In this document: positions 1 to 8,288 of the stretch, in pieces | How positions within the stretch are numbered: position 1 is the stretch's first letter | Layout of the letters: the number at the start of each line of letters is the position of its first letter | Assembly: GCA_964404205.1 (NCBI GenBank) | Contig: CAYOJD010000002.1 | Span: 11,344-75,343, forward strand | Source of the DNA: CAZWBR01 sp964404205 | GTDB taxonomy: Bacteria; Bacteroidota; Bacteroidia; Bacteroidales; Prolixibacteraceae | Direction of reading: 5' to 3' | DNA length: 64,000 nucleotides | Notes under the pieces: generated by a model | The model's database searches: none | Told to the model about the DNA's origin: nothing | What the model saw: only the letters and a program-made list of their open reading frames with translations | Translations under genes and position numbers: made by a program

Positions 1-251
1 ATTCTTGAAAGTATTGTTTTGCTCATGTGCTCTTCTTTTCCGGCTGCAAAGGAATAGGTTTTAATACGATTAAAATTTGATTTTCCTTAGCTTCGGCAAA
101 TTTATCTGCATTTTATTCCCTCACCCGACTCTTTTCTGTAACTTTTTCAATTTTCCGAAAACTATTCGGCTGCTAAAGTGTTAATATTTAAAACTAAATC
201 ATTCGAACTTGATTATCGTTTAGTCCAAAACAATTAAACACAATAGATGTA
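1..251. other. Gene-free 5' edge upstream of sucC
   Basis: No coding region is visible here. The stretch is AT-rich and holds the leader of sucC. On the minus strand a TAAATTTG string (plus positions 104-97) fits the Bacteroidota -7 element TAnnTTTG. It could serve a divergent gene lying left of the window, but no matching -33 TTTG is seen, so it is weak. Confidence 0.4.
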
Positions 252-1394
252 ATGAAAATTCATGAATATCAGGCAAAAGAAATTTTTGCACGCTACCAGT
301 TGCCGGTAACGAAAGAGATTCTCTGTTTTACCCCTGGCGAAGTTTGTGCTGCTGCCGAGAAGTTAGGCTATCCGGCTGTAGTTAAAGCTCAGGTTTTAAC
401 CGGAGGCCGGGGCAAAGCCGGTGGCGTAAAATTGGTCAGAAGCATTGACGAAGCCCGCTCGGCAGGTGAAAAAATCCTTGGGATGGATATCAAGGAATAC
501 AAAGTCGACAAAGTAATTGTTGCCGAAGGCGTCCGTTTTAATGCTGAATTTTATGTTGGGCTGACTATCGACCGAAATTCAAAATCAGTAATTCTGATGG
601 CCAGCAAAGAGGGAGGTGTCGAAATTGAAGAAGTAGCCAAAGAAAACCCCGAGGCTATCTTGAAGTTTGTGATTGACCCCGACTTGGGTATGGCCCCGTT
701 TTTGGCCCGAAAAATAGCTTTCATGCTCTTCGATGATTTTAATCTGGTAAAACAGGGTGCAGATATCATCGAAAAACTCTATCGCATTTTCATGGACACC
801 GATTCATCGCTGGTCGAAATCAACCCGTTGGTCATTACCAATGATGGTAATTTACTGGCTCTCGACGGCAAAATGAATTTCGACGATAATGCCCTTTTTC
901 GCCAGGAAGCCATAGCAGAATTGAACGAGCCATCGGAAGATGAAAAGAAAGAGATAGAAGCCAAAGACAAAGGATTAACCTATATCAGGCTGAATGGTTC
1001 AATTGGCTGTATGGTTAACGGTGCCGGACTGGCTATGGCTACGATGGATCTGATTAAACTTTTCGGAGGCGAACCAGCCAACTTCCTCGATATTGGCGGC
1101 AGCTCGAGCCCGCAAAAAGTCATCGATGCCATGAACCTCTTACTTTCCGACCAGAATGTAAAGGTAGTGATGATCAACATCTTTGGTGGAATCACCCGTT
1201 GTGACGATGTTGCACGTGGATTGATAGCCGCCCTCGACCAGTTGAACGTGAAAGTACCGATTGTGGTAAGGCTTTCTGGGACTAACTCGAAAGAGGGGCT
1301 CGAAATTTTGAAACAGGCCAATCTCCCAACGGTCGAAACCATGAGCCAGGCTGCTCAGAAAGCCATCAGTCTATGCAGCAACTGTAACAAATAA
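252..1394 (+). CDS. sucC: Succinyl-CoA synthetase (ADP-forming) beta subunit
   Basis: This is the beta subunit of succinate-CoA ligase. With SucD it interconverts succinyl-CoA and succinate with phosphorylation of ADP or GDP in the TCA cycle, in the cytoplasm. The 380 residues match the family length (about 385-400). An N-terminal ATP-grasp domain contains LTGGRGKAGGVK, followed by LVEINPL (metal and nucleotide binding). The C-terminal CoA-ligase-type domain contains NGAGLAMATMD, FLDIGGSSSP, NIFGGITRCD and RLSGTNSKEG. The ATG start gives the canonical MKIHEYQAKE N-terminus. sucD follows after 18 bases, so the two genes form an operon. The identification is secure. Confidence 0.97.
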   Translation: MKIHEYQAKEIFARYQLPVTKEILCFTPGEVCAAAEKLGYPAVVKAQVLTGGRGKAGGVKLVRSIDEARSAGEKILGMDIKEYKVDKVIVAEGVRFNAEFYVGLTIDRNSKSVILMASKEGGVEIEEVAKENPEAILKFVIDPDLGMAPFLARKIAFMLFDDFNLVKQGADIIEKLYRIFMDTDSSLVEINPLVITNDGNLLALDGKMNFDDNALFRQEAIAELNEPSEDEKKEIEAKDKGLTYIRLNGSIGCMVNGAGLAMATMDLIKLFGGEPANFLDIGGSSSPQKVIDAMNLLLSDQNVKVVMINIFGGITRCDDVARGLIAALDQLNVKVPIVVRLSGTNSKEGLEILKQANLPTVETMSQAAQKAISLCSNCNK

Positions 1395-1412
1395 CCTATT
1401 ATTTCAAAGAAT

Positions 1413-2285
1413 ATGAGCATATTAGTTAATCAAGATACAAAACTGCTGGTTCAGGGAATTACCGGCCGTGACGGCAGTTTTCATGCCGGGAAAATGAAAA
1501 ATTATGGAACCAATGTGGTTGCTGGCGTGTCGCCGGGCAAAGGTGGACAGGAGGTGCACGGGATTCCGGTTTTTAATACCGTTGAAGAAGCGGTTAAAAA
1601 AACAGGGGCAAATACATCCATCATTTTTGTGCCGGCAAAACTGGCCGCAGATGCCATTTTAGAGGCTTCGGAGGCCGGGATATCGCTTGTTATAGCCATC
1701 TCTGAGGGTGTCCCAACGCTCGATATGGTCAAAGTAACGCCTTATCTTCGCAAGAACGAAACGAAACTGATTGGTCCCAACTGCCCCGGGCTTATTTCGC
1801 CCGAGCAATCGCTGGCAGGAATTTTACCCGGAAATATCTTCAAAAAAGGGAATGTTGGGTTGATGAGCCGAAGTGGAACCCTGACTTACGAAATGGTTTA
1901 TCAACTCACCTCGCAAGGGCTGGGACAAAGTACCTGCGTCGGAATCGGCGGTGACCCGGTAGCCGGATTATACTATCAGGAAATATTACAAATGTTTCAG
2001 GACGATCCTGAAACCGAAGCAATTGTGCTGATAGGCGAAATTGGCGGCGATGCCGAGGAACGGGCTGCCCAGTATATCAAAGAGCACATAACCAAGCCCG
2101 TGGTCGCCTTTATTGCCGGGCAAACTGCTCCTCCGGGCAAACGTATGGGTCACGCCGGTGCCATTATCTCGAGCGGAAGCGGAACAGCTGAAGAAAAAAT
2201 CAAAGCTTTCGAGAGCATTGGCGTTCCGGTAGCACGGCGACCTGTTGAATTGCCCGAACTGGTTAAACAACAGATGGCGAAATAA
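1413..2285 (+). CDS. sucD: Succinyl-CoA synthetase alpha subunit
   Basis: This is the alpha subunit of succinate-CoA ligase, which carries the phosphohistidine relay and the CoA site. An N-terminal CoA-binding Rossmann domain shows [11 protein letters not shown] and GVSPGKGG. The ligase domain contains [17 protein letters not shown] and [10 protein letters not shown]. The catalytic histidine lies in GHAGAI near residue 245. The length of 290 residues is typical. The gene is co-transcribed with sucC, and a strong intrinsic terminator lies six bases after the stop codon. Confidence 0.97.
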   Translation: MSILVNQDTKLLVQGITGRDGSFHAGKMKNYGTNVVAGVSPGKGGQEVHGIPVFNTVEEAVKKTGANTSIIFVPAKLAADAILEASEAGISLVIAISEGVPTLDMVKVTPYLRKNETKLIGPNCPGLISPEQSLAGILPGNIFKKGNVGLMSRSGTLTYEMVYQLTSQGLGQSTCVGIGGDPVAGLYYQEILQMFQDDPETEAIVLIGEIGGDAEERAAQYIKEHITKPVVAFIAGQTAPPGKRMGHAGAIISSGSGTAEEKIKAFESIGVPVARRPVELPELVKQQMAK

Positions 2286-2290
2286 CTCGG

Positions 2291-2319
2291 AAGGCCGGCT
2301 CGTCAGAGTCGGCCTTTTT
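2291..2319 (+). terminator. Intrinsic terminator of sucCD
   Basis: A perfect 11-bp stem (one G-T wobble) pairs 2291-2301 with 2306-2316 around the tetraloop GTCA, and runs into T residues. It lies directly after sucD and also separates it from the convergent gene ending at 2318. Confidence 0.93.
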
Positions 2320-2758
2320 AATCCCATACAAATCGCCAGTTGCCGTCAGCTTGTCTTTTCCATACCGTATGAAAGTAGCCGGTAGATAATGTCTTAACCC
2401 CTAAACTATCAACTTTGGTGAATGTAAAGCGGCCATAGGTATACCCAAGGTCGCCCGAAGTTGAAACATCAACAAAATCGGGTGCCCACTCAAGCAAATC
2501 TCCCGGTTTTTCTCTCGAACGGTAAAATGCCCTTATCGAATCTTTGCCCTGCAGCAAATGGCTATTGTTTCGAAGAATGACCGCTGATGTGTCAGCATAA
2601 AAGGCAAACGCAACAGCTATCCCCTTCTCTTTGGCCATTTGGGCAAAATCATATTCGGTTTGCGCGATAGCCGCTTTCGACTCCTCTTTCGATATTATCT
2701 GCTTTTGGCCACAGCCAGCAATCAGCCATAACAACAAAACAACTGATATTAGCCTCAT
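2318..2758 (-). CDS. Putative lipoprotein with SnoaL/DUF4440-like fold
   Basis: This is a small secreted lipoprotein of about 146 residues. The N-terminus MRLISVVLLLWLIAGC is a lipoprotein signal peptide with a clear lipobox (cysteine at residue 16). The remainder has the pattern of the SnoaL-like/DUF4440 NTF2 fold: a helix (YDFAQMAKEKG), FADTSAV-like and GKDSIRAFY segments, an SGDLGYTYGRF strand, and the C-terminal TVWKRQADGNWRFVWD. The ATG at 2758 is preferred; a TTG seven codons upstream (2779) would overlap the upstream HAD gene and spoil the signal peptide. It probably shares a transcript with the HAD gene. Members of this fold bind small molecules or act as minor enzymes, so no substrate can be assigned. 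Confidence 0.75.
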   Translation of the reverse strand: MRLISVVLLLWLIAGCGQKQIISKEESKAAIAQTEYDFAQMAKEKGIAVAFAFYADTSAVILRNNSHLLQGKDSIRAFYRSREKPGDLLEWAPDFVDVSTSGDLGYTYGRFTFTKVDSLGVKTLSTGYFHTVWKRQADGNWRFVWD

Positions 2759-2768
2759 ATTTAAGGTA

Positions 2769-3446
2769 TTAATTTTCAATAGCCGCTATGATTTCATCGA
2801 AATGACCGATCCGCCAGTTGGCCATCGATTGATTCTGATGCTCGGAACCCGGCCCTGCAAAAGCAATGCAAAACATACCGGCTGCCAACGCCCCTTTTAT
2901 GCCGTTAAACGAATCTTCGATTACGATACATTTTGGGGGAGAAACACCTAATTGTTGCGCAGCCATCAGAAAAACAGCCGGATTTGGCTTTCCTGCCCCG
3001 GCCATCCGACTATCGACTACCACCTGAAAAGCATTTTTCAACTGACACCGCTCCAAAATCAACTCCATGATTTTCAATGTAGATGACGAAGCCAACGCCA
3101 ACTTTACCCTTCGTTCAAGCAAAAAATCAATCAGTTTTCTCACACCCGGCATCGGTTCAACCGCCAGAACTGAGGTAAAATGTTCTTCAACCATCCGGTT
3201 AGTCATCTCAACCAACTCATCGAATGGGAGTTGAACCTTATGTTTTTGCAGAATTTTAGTCCACATCATAATATTCGATGTGCCTTGATAAGTGAGATGT
3301 TCGTCATGCGAAATGTTTAGGCCAACCTTTCGGAAAAGATCTTGTTCCAATTCAGTGTAAAGGTCTTCGCTGTCAATGATTACACCGTCCATGTCGAAGA
3401 TAACGGCATCGAATTGAGGGATTTTCATCATTTTAGAAAGTTGCAT
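2769..3446 (-). CDS. HAD-superfamily hydrolase, beta-phosphoglucomutase-like
   Basis: This is a cytoplasmic HAD-IA phosphatase or phosphomutase of 225 residues. Motif I is FDMDGVIIDSE, with the nucleophile and acid/base aspartates. A helical cap follows. Motif II is LASSS, motif III lysine is in GKPNPAVFL, and motif IV is VIEDSFNGIKGALAAGM. The DxDGVxxDSE plus SSS plus EDSxxGIxAAxAAGM set is typical of beta-phosphoglucomutase and 2-deoxyglucose-6-phosphatase-like enzymes, but the substrate cannot be inferred. The start may be the first ATG (3446) or the ATG six codons later, which leads straight into the core. The lipoprotein gene follows 10 bases downstream. Confidence 0.88.
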   Translation of the reverse strand: MQLSKMMKIPQFDAVIFDMDGVIIDSEDLYTELEQDLFRKVGLNISHDEHLTYQGTSNIMMWTKILQKHKVQLPFDELVEMTNRMVEEHFTSVLAVEPMPGVRKLIDFLLERRVKLALASSSTLKIMELILERCQLKNAFQVVVDSRMAGAGKPNPAVFLMAAQQLGVSPPKCIVIEDSFNGIKGALAAGMFCIAFAGPGSEHQNQSMANWRIGHFDEIIAAIEN

Positions 3447-3474
3447 TATCGCAAATATAAAGATTTATAACCGA

Positions 3475-4401
3475 TTACTTTGCGTAGCAATAAACACAGC
3501 CGAAGCCACACTCGCGATAATGGCCTATATCTTTTGCCTTGATACAACCACAGTTTTTTCGTTGGCTTTTATCCTTGATTTTCCGATAGTTGGAATTTCC
3601 CCCGAAAAGAAGTTCACCCCGACCAACATAGTCCATTAATGAATTATCGTCTGGAAAGAGACGGGCAATCAGCCGATCGTCGATACAGCGATTGTGCGAG
3701 ATGTCCATTCCGGACAGATCGATTGCTTCGCAACAGGTCGAAACGCAAAGCTGGTATTGTTTGCCGATTGCGGCAATGGCTGAAGCCATTTCAGCCATTA
3801 AACCCTGATCAAAATCGATAAATTGAAATCCACCACGAAAAAGCGAACGACTAATTTTCACATATTCAGCAATATCAACAAAACTAAAAACGAGTTGTTC
3901 GGTATAGTCCGAAAGTTCATGGGCTAACGCGTCAATCCGGTCAATCAGCAGTTCGGGCGACAACTGCGGGGTGAGAATCAATGGATCGAAACGCCAGATG
4001 ATTTTTTCTTTGCCAATAGTTTTCGAAAGCGATTTGAATGTTTCAACCCTGGCACCGAGCGGTGGCAAACCTTTCTCAAACCCTTCCCTTTCGTAATCAT
4101 TCAACGTAAACTGAAAATAATAATTGGTCTGGCATCTGTTCAACCATTCCAAAACGTGAAAAAAAGGACGGGGATTCTTACTCCAGAAGACAAATAGCCG
4201 GGTTTCGCTGAATGAAATAACAGATCTCTTTCCGTTGTACGGATTGCGAACCAAAGTATATCCGGTTTTCAAATCGTCAAGAAATTTATGGGCGCCAAAT
4301 GCAGGGATATCGCAGCGACGGCTGGCTGAAACAATGACCGGAAGTTCGGCTTCCGCAACATTTCCATCGGAGAATTCCAATTTTGTCAGTTTACTGTTCA
4401 C
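3475..4401 (-). CDS. DUF1848 family protein with C-terminal Cys cluster
   Basis: This belongs to the DUF1848 family, which is widespread in anaerobes and has no established activity. The body begins PVIVSASRRCDIPAF, with the family hallmark SxSRxxDIPAF, followed by LVRNPYNG and VFWSKNPRPF. It ends in a cysteine-rich tail (CGCIKAKDIGHYRECGFGCVYCYA) with spacing suggestive of an iron-sulfur site, as in radical-SAM-like proteins. I place the start at the GTG at 4401, preceded by a purine-rich AAGGAAAG. An upstream in-frame extension to 4542 would run through the start of the divergent HAD gene and has no family similarity. The product is about 308 residues. Confidence 0.8.
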   Translation of the reverse strand: MNSKLTKLEFSDGNVAEAELPVIVSASRRCDIPAFGAHKFLDDLKTGYTLVRNPYNGKRSVISFSETRLFVFWSKNPRPFFHVLEWLNRCQTNYYFQFTLNDYEREGFEKGLPPLGARVETFKSLSKTIGKEKIIWRFDPLILTPQLSPELLIDRIDALAHELSDYTEQLVFSFVDIAEYVKISRSLFRGGFQFIDFDQGLMAEMASAIAAIGKQYQLCVSTCCEAIDLSGMDISHNRCIDDRLIARLFPDDNSLMDYVGRGELLFGGNSNYRKIKDKSQRKNCGCIKAKDIGHYRECGFGCVYCYAK

Positions 4402-4450
4402 CTTTCCTTCGTACAAAAAAACTATCTTTGATAAAGATATCGTCAAAAAT

Positions 4451-5086
4451 ATGAATCGCCCAAAAATTCGCAATATCATTTTCGATCTCGGTAATGTGGT
4501 GGTCGATATTGATGCCCAACTGACTATCGATGCTTTCCGCAAATTGGGATGGAGCGAACAGCTTTCAGATCCGCATCATCCGCTTGGGAGCAACCTCTTC
4601 ATTCAGTTCGAAAAGGGAAGCGATTCGCCTGTGACATTCAGGGAAAATGTACGCAGATTGCTCCGAACTTCGCTTAGCGATTATCAAATTGACGAAGCCT
4701 GGGGAGCCATGATTGTTCGGATTCCGACCGAAAGGATTCGCTACCTTGAACTGCTGCGAAGCCGCTACCGAATCTTTTTATTAAGCAATACGAACGAAAT
4801 CCACCGGATTAAATTTCACCGGATGTTTGAAGAGGAATTTGGCTATTCGTTTTACGAACTTTTCGAGCAAAATTTCTACTCGCACGAAATGACCTGTCGC
4901 AAACCTGAAGCAGAAATCTATATAAAAGCAATGGAAATGGCCGGGATTACTGCCTCCGACTCGCTATTTATCGATGATATAAAAGAGAATGTAAAGGCAG
5001 CCGAATCGGTTGGAATCAATGGATTACATATCGAAGCCGGAACTTTGCTCGAAGCTCTTCCTGATTATCTCGAAAAGTATGGATGA
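4451..5086 (+). CDS. HAD-superfamily hydrolase (YihX-like)
   Basis: This is a HAD-IA phosphatase of 211 residues starting at ATG 4451 (MNRPKIRNIIFDLGNVVVDID). Motif I is FDLGNVVVDID, where the second aspartate follows GNVVV as in the YihX/alpha-glucose-1-phosphatase group. Motif II is LLSNTN, motif III is CRKPEAEIY, and motif IV is FIDDIKENVKAAESVG. An earlier in-frame start at 4235 overlaps the divergent DUF1848 gene and is not credible. A TATCTTTG string at 4423-4430 fits the -7 element and would give a leader of about 14 bases. Substrate is unknown, though this subgroup often acts on sugar phosphates. Confidence 0.87.
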   Translation: MNRPKIRNIIFDLGNVVVDIDAQLTIDAFRKLGWSEQLSDPHHPLGSNLFIQFEKGSDSPVTFRENVRRLLRTSLSDYQIDEAWGAMIVRIPTERIRYLELLRSRYRIFLLSNTNEIHRIKFHRMFEEEFGYSFYELFEQNFYSHEMTCRKPEAEIYIKAMEMAGITASDSLFIDDIKENVKAAESVGINGLHIEAGTLLEALPDYLEKYG

Positions 5087-5106
5087 TTTTCAGCTGCCCC
5101 TCTGGC

Positions 5107-6960
5107 TCACTTTGGGTCCTTCCACTCGCCGTACTCTTTGATCAATTTTTTCAGTTCCTCAACAGCGTTGGCCGTATCAACCTGGCGTTTAACTAATTTC
5201 TGCCCTTTGTAAAGGTTAATTTTATCTTTCCCGGCACCCACATACCCATAATCGACATCGCCCATTTCGCCAGGCCCGTTCACCACGCAGCCCATCACGC
5301 CAATCTTCAGATTCTTCAGGTGGCTGAAATTCTTTTTTATCTCGGCAACCGTATCACGTAAGTCGAAAAGCGTACGGCCACAACCCGGACATGATATAAA
5401 CTCAGTTTTGGTTACCCGCATTCGGCTAGCCTGCAATATGCCAAACGAAAGGTTTTTCAGGTCGTTGTATCCAATCTGCCCCTCGTTTGTCAGTAAAATA
5501 CCATCACCATAGCCATCAATAAACAGGCCGCCCAAATCAGTCGATGCCTTCAGCAACAGATCTTCGTAATTGCTGGTTTTGTACGAACGGTGCAGGATAA
5601 CCGGATTTTTACAGATATGGGCATCGAGTTCCATAAAAAAGGCCCGCATTTCGGCGAAACTATTCAGGTTCTCCGACTCCATAATCAGAATTACCTTTCG
5701 TTCGTTTTTTAACTTCTCGATAATCTCTGGGTTTTCATCCTTAAATTTATCATATTCAGGCTTCCTAACGCTTACAAAACGGACCTGACCGGAATAGAGA
5801 TCGTTATACAAATACTCTTCGAGCGAAAGAATTGGATAATTTTTTCCTGATTTATCGATAATCATACGCCCATCATAGAAAAAGTCGGCCTCAGTACCCG
5901 AATTGATGGCACGAACCTCCTCTCGGGTATAATCATTCAGACTGGCAACCACGACGACAGGTTTTTTGCCGCCAATATCATTTACCGGACGGTTCGACCG
6001 CCGTTCGTACTCGAAAGGATTGGTTTGCGCTACCATTGGGGCAATAATGGGAGCATGGTTTTCGCGTCCTTTGAAAATATCGACCAGTTTGCGGGCAAAA
6101 GGAATTTCAGCGGCCGGATCTTCTGTCAGCGAAACACGAATCGTATCGCCAATGCCGTCGGCCAGCAATGCACCCGAACCGACAGCCGATTTGATCCGCC
6201 CATCTTCACCTTCGCCAGCTTCGGTAACCCCGATATGGAAAGGATAGTTCATCCCCTCCTGCCGCATACGAAAATTCATCAGTCTCACGGTATAAACCAT
6301 CAGCCTTGTATTGCTCGATTTGATCGAGATAACGATATGGTGATAATCTTCTTTCTTGCAAATCCTGAGAAATTCCATCACCGATTCAACGATTCCGGCA
6401 GGGGTGTCGCCATAACGGCTCATAATTCTGTCGGAAAGCGAACCTTGATTGGCCCCGATTCGCATGGCCGTTCCGCGGGCCTTACATTCGCGAACAAATG
6501 GGACAAAGCGCTCTTCGATTTTACGCAACTCTTCCCGGTACTCCTCGTCGGTATAGCTAAGTTTTTCGAAAACAGCCCGTTTGTCGTAGAAGTTACCCGG
6601 ATTGATCCGCACTTTGCGAACATATTTAATGGCGATATCAGCTGCCGCAGGATTAAAATGAATATCGGCAACCAGCGGATTGGGATAACCACGACGGTCG
6701 AGCTCAGCACGGATATTCTTCAGGTTTTCGGCCTCACGCGAACCCTGAACCGTTACTCGGACAAAATCGGCCCCGGCTTCGAGTATTCTAATAATTTGAC
6801 TGACTGTCTTTTCGGTGTCGTTGGTGTCGGTGTCGGTCATCGACTGTAGCCGGATAGGATTGTTCCCGCCCAATTGAATCATCCCGATGGTTACTTCGGC
6901 GGTGTTTTGGCGATTGTATCGCAACAAACTATCGATATAGCTAAAATTCTGATTTTTCAT
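5107..6960 (-). CDS. ispG: (E)-4-hydroxy-3-methylbut-2-enyl-diphosphate synthase, long form
   Basis: This enzyme converts methylerythritol cyclodiphosphate to HMBPP in the MEP isoprenoid pathway with a [4Fe-4S] cluster. The N-terminal TIM barrel shows GGNNPIRLQSMTDTDTND and RINPGNFYD. The C-terminal reductase-like domain supplies the cluster cysteines in SCPGCGRTLFDL and MGCVVNGPGEMG. At 617 residues it is the three-domain form, with an insert of about 250 residues between the catalytic domains. That form is known from Bacteroidota, Chlamydiota and plants; most bacteria have about 370 residues. The gene is divergent from gldA, with a 195-bp shared upstream region. Confidence 0.96.
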   Translation of the reverse strand: MKNQNFSYIDSLLRYNRQNTAEVTIGMIQLGGNNPIRLQSMTDTDTNDTEKTVSQIIRILEAGADFVRVTVQGSREAENLKNIRAELDRRGYPNPLVADIHFNPAAADIAIKYVRKVRINPGNFYDKRAVFEKLSYTDEEYREELRKIEERFVPFVRECKARGTAMRIGANQGSLSDRIMSRYGDTPAGIVESVMEFLRICKKEDYHHIVISIKSSNTRLMVYTVRLMNFRMRQEGMNYPFHIGVTEAGEGEDGRIKSAVGSGALLADGIGDTIRVSLTEDPAAEIPFARKLVDIFKGRENHAPIIAPMVAQTNPFEYERRSNRPVNDIGGKKPVVVVASLNDYTREEVRAINSGTEADFFYDGRMIIDKSGKNYPILSLEEYLYNDLYSGQVRFVSVRKPEYDKFKDENPEIIEKLKNERKVILIMESENLNSFAEMRAFFMELDAHICKNPVILHRSYKTSNYEDLLLKASTDLGGLFIDGYGDGILLTNEGQIGYNDLKNLSFGILQASRMRVTKTEFISCPGCGRTLFDLRDTVAEIKKNFSHLKNLKIGVMGCVVNGPGEMGDVDYGYVGAGKDKINLYKGQKLVKRQVDTANAVEELKKLIKEYGEWKDPK

Positions 6961-7131
6961 CCTGCTTGAATTAACTCCGGTACAGACTTCACAAATTTAG
7001 GTTTTATTTTGATTTTTTGCTTTTAAATGCCATTATGGCTGATAAAAGAGCAAAATTATCATCATTTCTTTGGCAAAAATTACAGGTATCACCCATTTTG
7101 AAAGTCCATCCTCTTTTTCGCCGAAATCGAT

Positions 7132-7139
7132 TATTTTTG
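7132..7139 (+). promoter_or_regulatory. Candidate -7 element of gldA
   Basis: TATTTTTG fits the Bacteroidota -7 consensus TAnnTTTG and would start transcription about 10 bases before the gldA ATG. No good -33 TTTG is found at the expected distance, so this is tentative. Confidence 0.35.
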
Positions 7140-7155
7140 ACACAAAATTATTGCT

Positions 7156-8064
7156 ATGTCTGTCAGGGTTGAAAGGGTAACCAAGTTTTACGGAACGCAA
7201 AAAGCGCTCGACAATATTTCTTTCGAAATCAACTCGGGCGAAGTGGTTGGTTTTTTAGGCCCCAACGGCGCCGGTAAATCGACCATGATGAAACTTATTA
7301 CCGGTTTTCTCTATCCCGACAACGGAGAGGTTTGGGTAAATAACCTTTCGGTCAAACACAAAAGTATAGCAATCAAGCAACAAATTGGTTATCTGCCGGA
7401 ACACAATCCACTCTACCTTGACCTTTATGTGCGTGAATATCTCCGCTTCGCTGCTGAGATTTACCGGTTGCCCAACGTCCGCCGGAAAGTTGAAGAGATG
7501 ATTGAAATGACAGGACTCGCCCGCGAAGCGCATAAAAAAATCGGGGCACTGTCGAAAGGCTACCGTCAACGCGTTGGATTGGCTCAGGCACTGATCCACA
7601 ATCCCAAAGTACTGATTCTCGATGAACCTACTTCGGGGCTCGACCCGGCGCAGTTGGTCGAAATTCGCCAACTGATCAAAAATATCAGTTCAGACAAAAC
7701 GGTAATGCTATCAACCCACATCATGCAGGAAGTGGAAGCACTTTGCAGCCGTATCATCGTAATCAATCAGGGCAAAATTGTCTCTGGCGAAACGCCTGCC
7801 AATATCCACGCGCCCATCGCAAACAGTGGCTTAATTCCCATTGTTGTTGAGTTTTTGCAACCCGTCGATGAGGCACTGTTACTCTCCATTCCCGGCATTA
7901 GCAAAGTCAAACCACTGATAAACAACCAATGGCTTCTCACAGCCAACGATGACGAATGCCGAATAACCATTTTTAACTTTGCCGTAAACAATAAACTGGT
8001 TTTAAAGACATTATCTAAACAGGAAGATAATTTGGAAAAGCGTTTCCTTGAGATGCTAAAATAG
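7156..8064 (+). CDS. gldA: Gliding-motility-type ABC transporter ATPase GldA
   Basis: This is an ABC transporter nucleotide-binding protein of 302 residues. The Walker A is GPNGAGKST (about residues 36-44), the Q-loop is QQIGYLPEHNPLY, the signature is LSKGYRQRVGLAQAL, the Walker B is VLILDEPTSGLDP, and the switch histidine is in LSTHIMQEV. The length, the YLPEHNPLYLDLYVREYL segment and the C-terminal regulatory extension match GldA, the ATPase of the GldA-GldF-GldG transporter of Bacteroidota, as opposed to generic drug exporters. The permease genes gldF and gldG are not adjacent. The family also occurs in non-gliding members, so motility is not proven. Confidence 0.85.
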   Translation: MSVRVERVTKFYGTQKALDNISFEINSGEVVGFLGPNGAGKSTMMKLITGFLYPDNGEVWVNNLSVKHKSIAIKQQIGYLPEHNPLYLDLYVREYLRFAAEIYRLPNVRRKVEEMIEMTGLAREAHKKIGALSKGYRQRVGLAQALIHNPKVLILDEPTSGLDPAQLVEIRQLIKNISSDKTVMLSTHIMQEVEALCSRIIVINQGKIVSGETPANIHAPIANSGLIPIVVEFLQPVDEALLLSIPGISKVKPLINNQWLLTANDDECRITIFNFAVNNKLVLKTLSKQEDNLEKRFLEMLK

Positions 8065-8134
8065 CAATCAGTATAAGTAACAGCCAAAAAATCACTTTTC
8101 AACCCAAATTTTCACGTTTCAGGTAAAACTATAT

Positions 8135-8142
8135 TATCTTTG
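8135..8142 (+). promoter_or_regulatory. Candidate promoter -7 element for the metK leader
   Basis: TATCTTTG matches TAnnTTTG. Transcription would begin near 8149, just upstream of the riboswitch aptamer, which makes the assignment attractive. The -33 box is poor. Confidence 0.55.
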
Positions 8143-8153
8143 CACCCGTATTC

Positions 8154-8204
8154 AAGTGGACGGATTTGATTGATTGCAACCACGGAAAAAAATGCTAAAA
8201 CAGA
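8154..8204 (+). promoter_or_regulatory. SAM-II riboswitch aptamer upstream of metK
   Basis: The stretch has the layout of the SAM-II (metA/SAM-alpha) class. Stem P1 pairs GTGG (8156-8159) with CCAC (8180-8183). The conserved loop GATTTGA...ATTGCAA follows the 5' strand, and after P1 comes an A-rich linker leading to GCTAAAACAG (8194-8203), which can pair back on the loop to form the H-type pseudoknot (ATTGC with GCTAA, TTG with CAG). The arrangement GTGG / GATTTG / TTGCaaCCACG / AAA / GCTAAA corresponds to the family consensus as I know it. The class binds S-adenosylmethionine and represses sulfur-amino-acid or SAM genes, which fits metK 85 bases downstream. Confidence 0.85.
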
Positions 8205-8288
8205 AGTGTTCAGTTCCCCCCTTCAATCAAATATCCCTATCGCTTATCATGACAAACATGTGCTTTATGGCACTTAAAAATTTAAATC

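Noticed and set aside
6025..6849. Open frame of 274 codons antisense to ispG
   Set aside because: It lies wholly inside ispG on the opposite strand, has no family resemblance, and its codon pattern is the mirror of the real gene.
7029..7039. GCCATTATGGC palindrome between ispG and gldA
   Set aside because: Palindromes of this length are expected by chance and it does not overlap a recognisable promoter.
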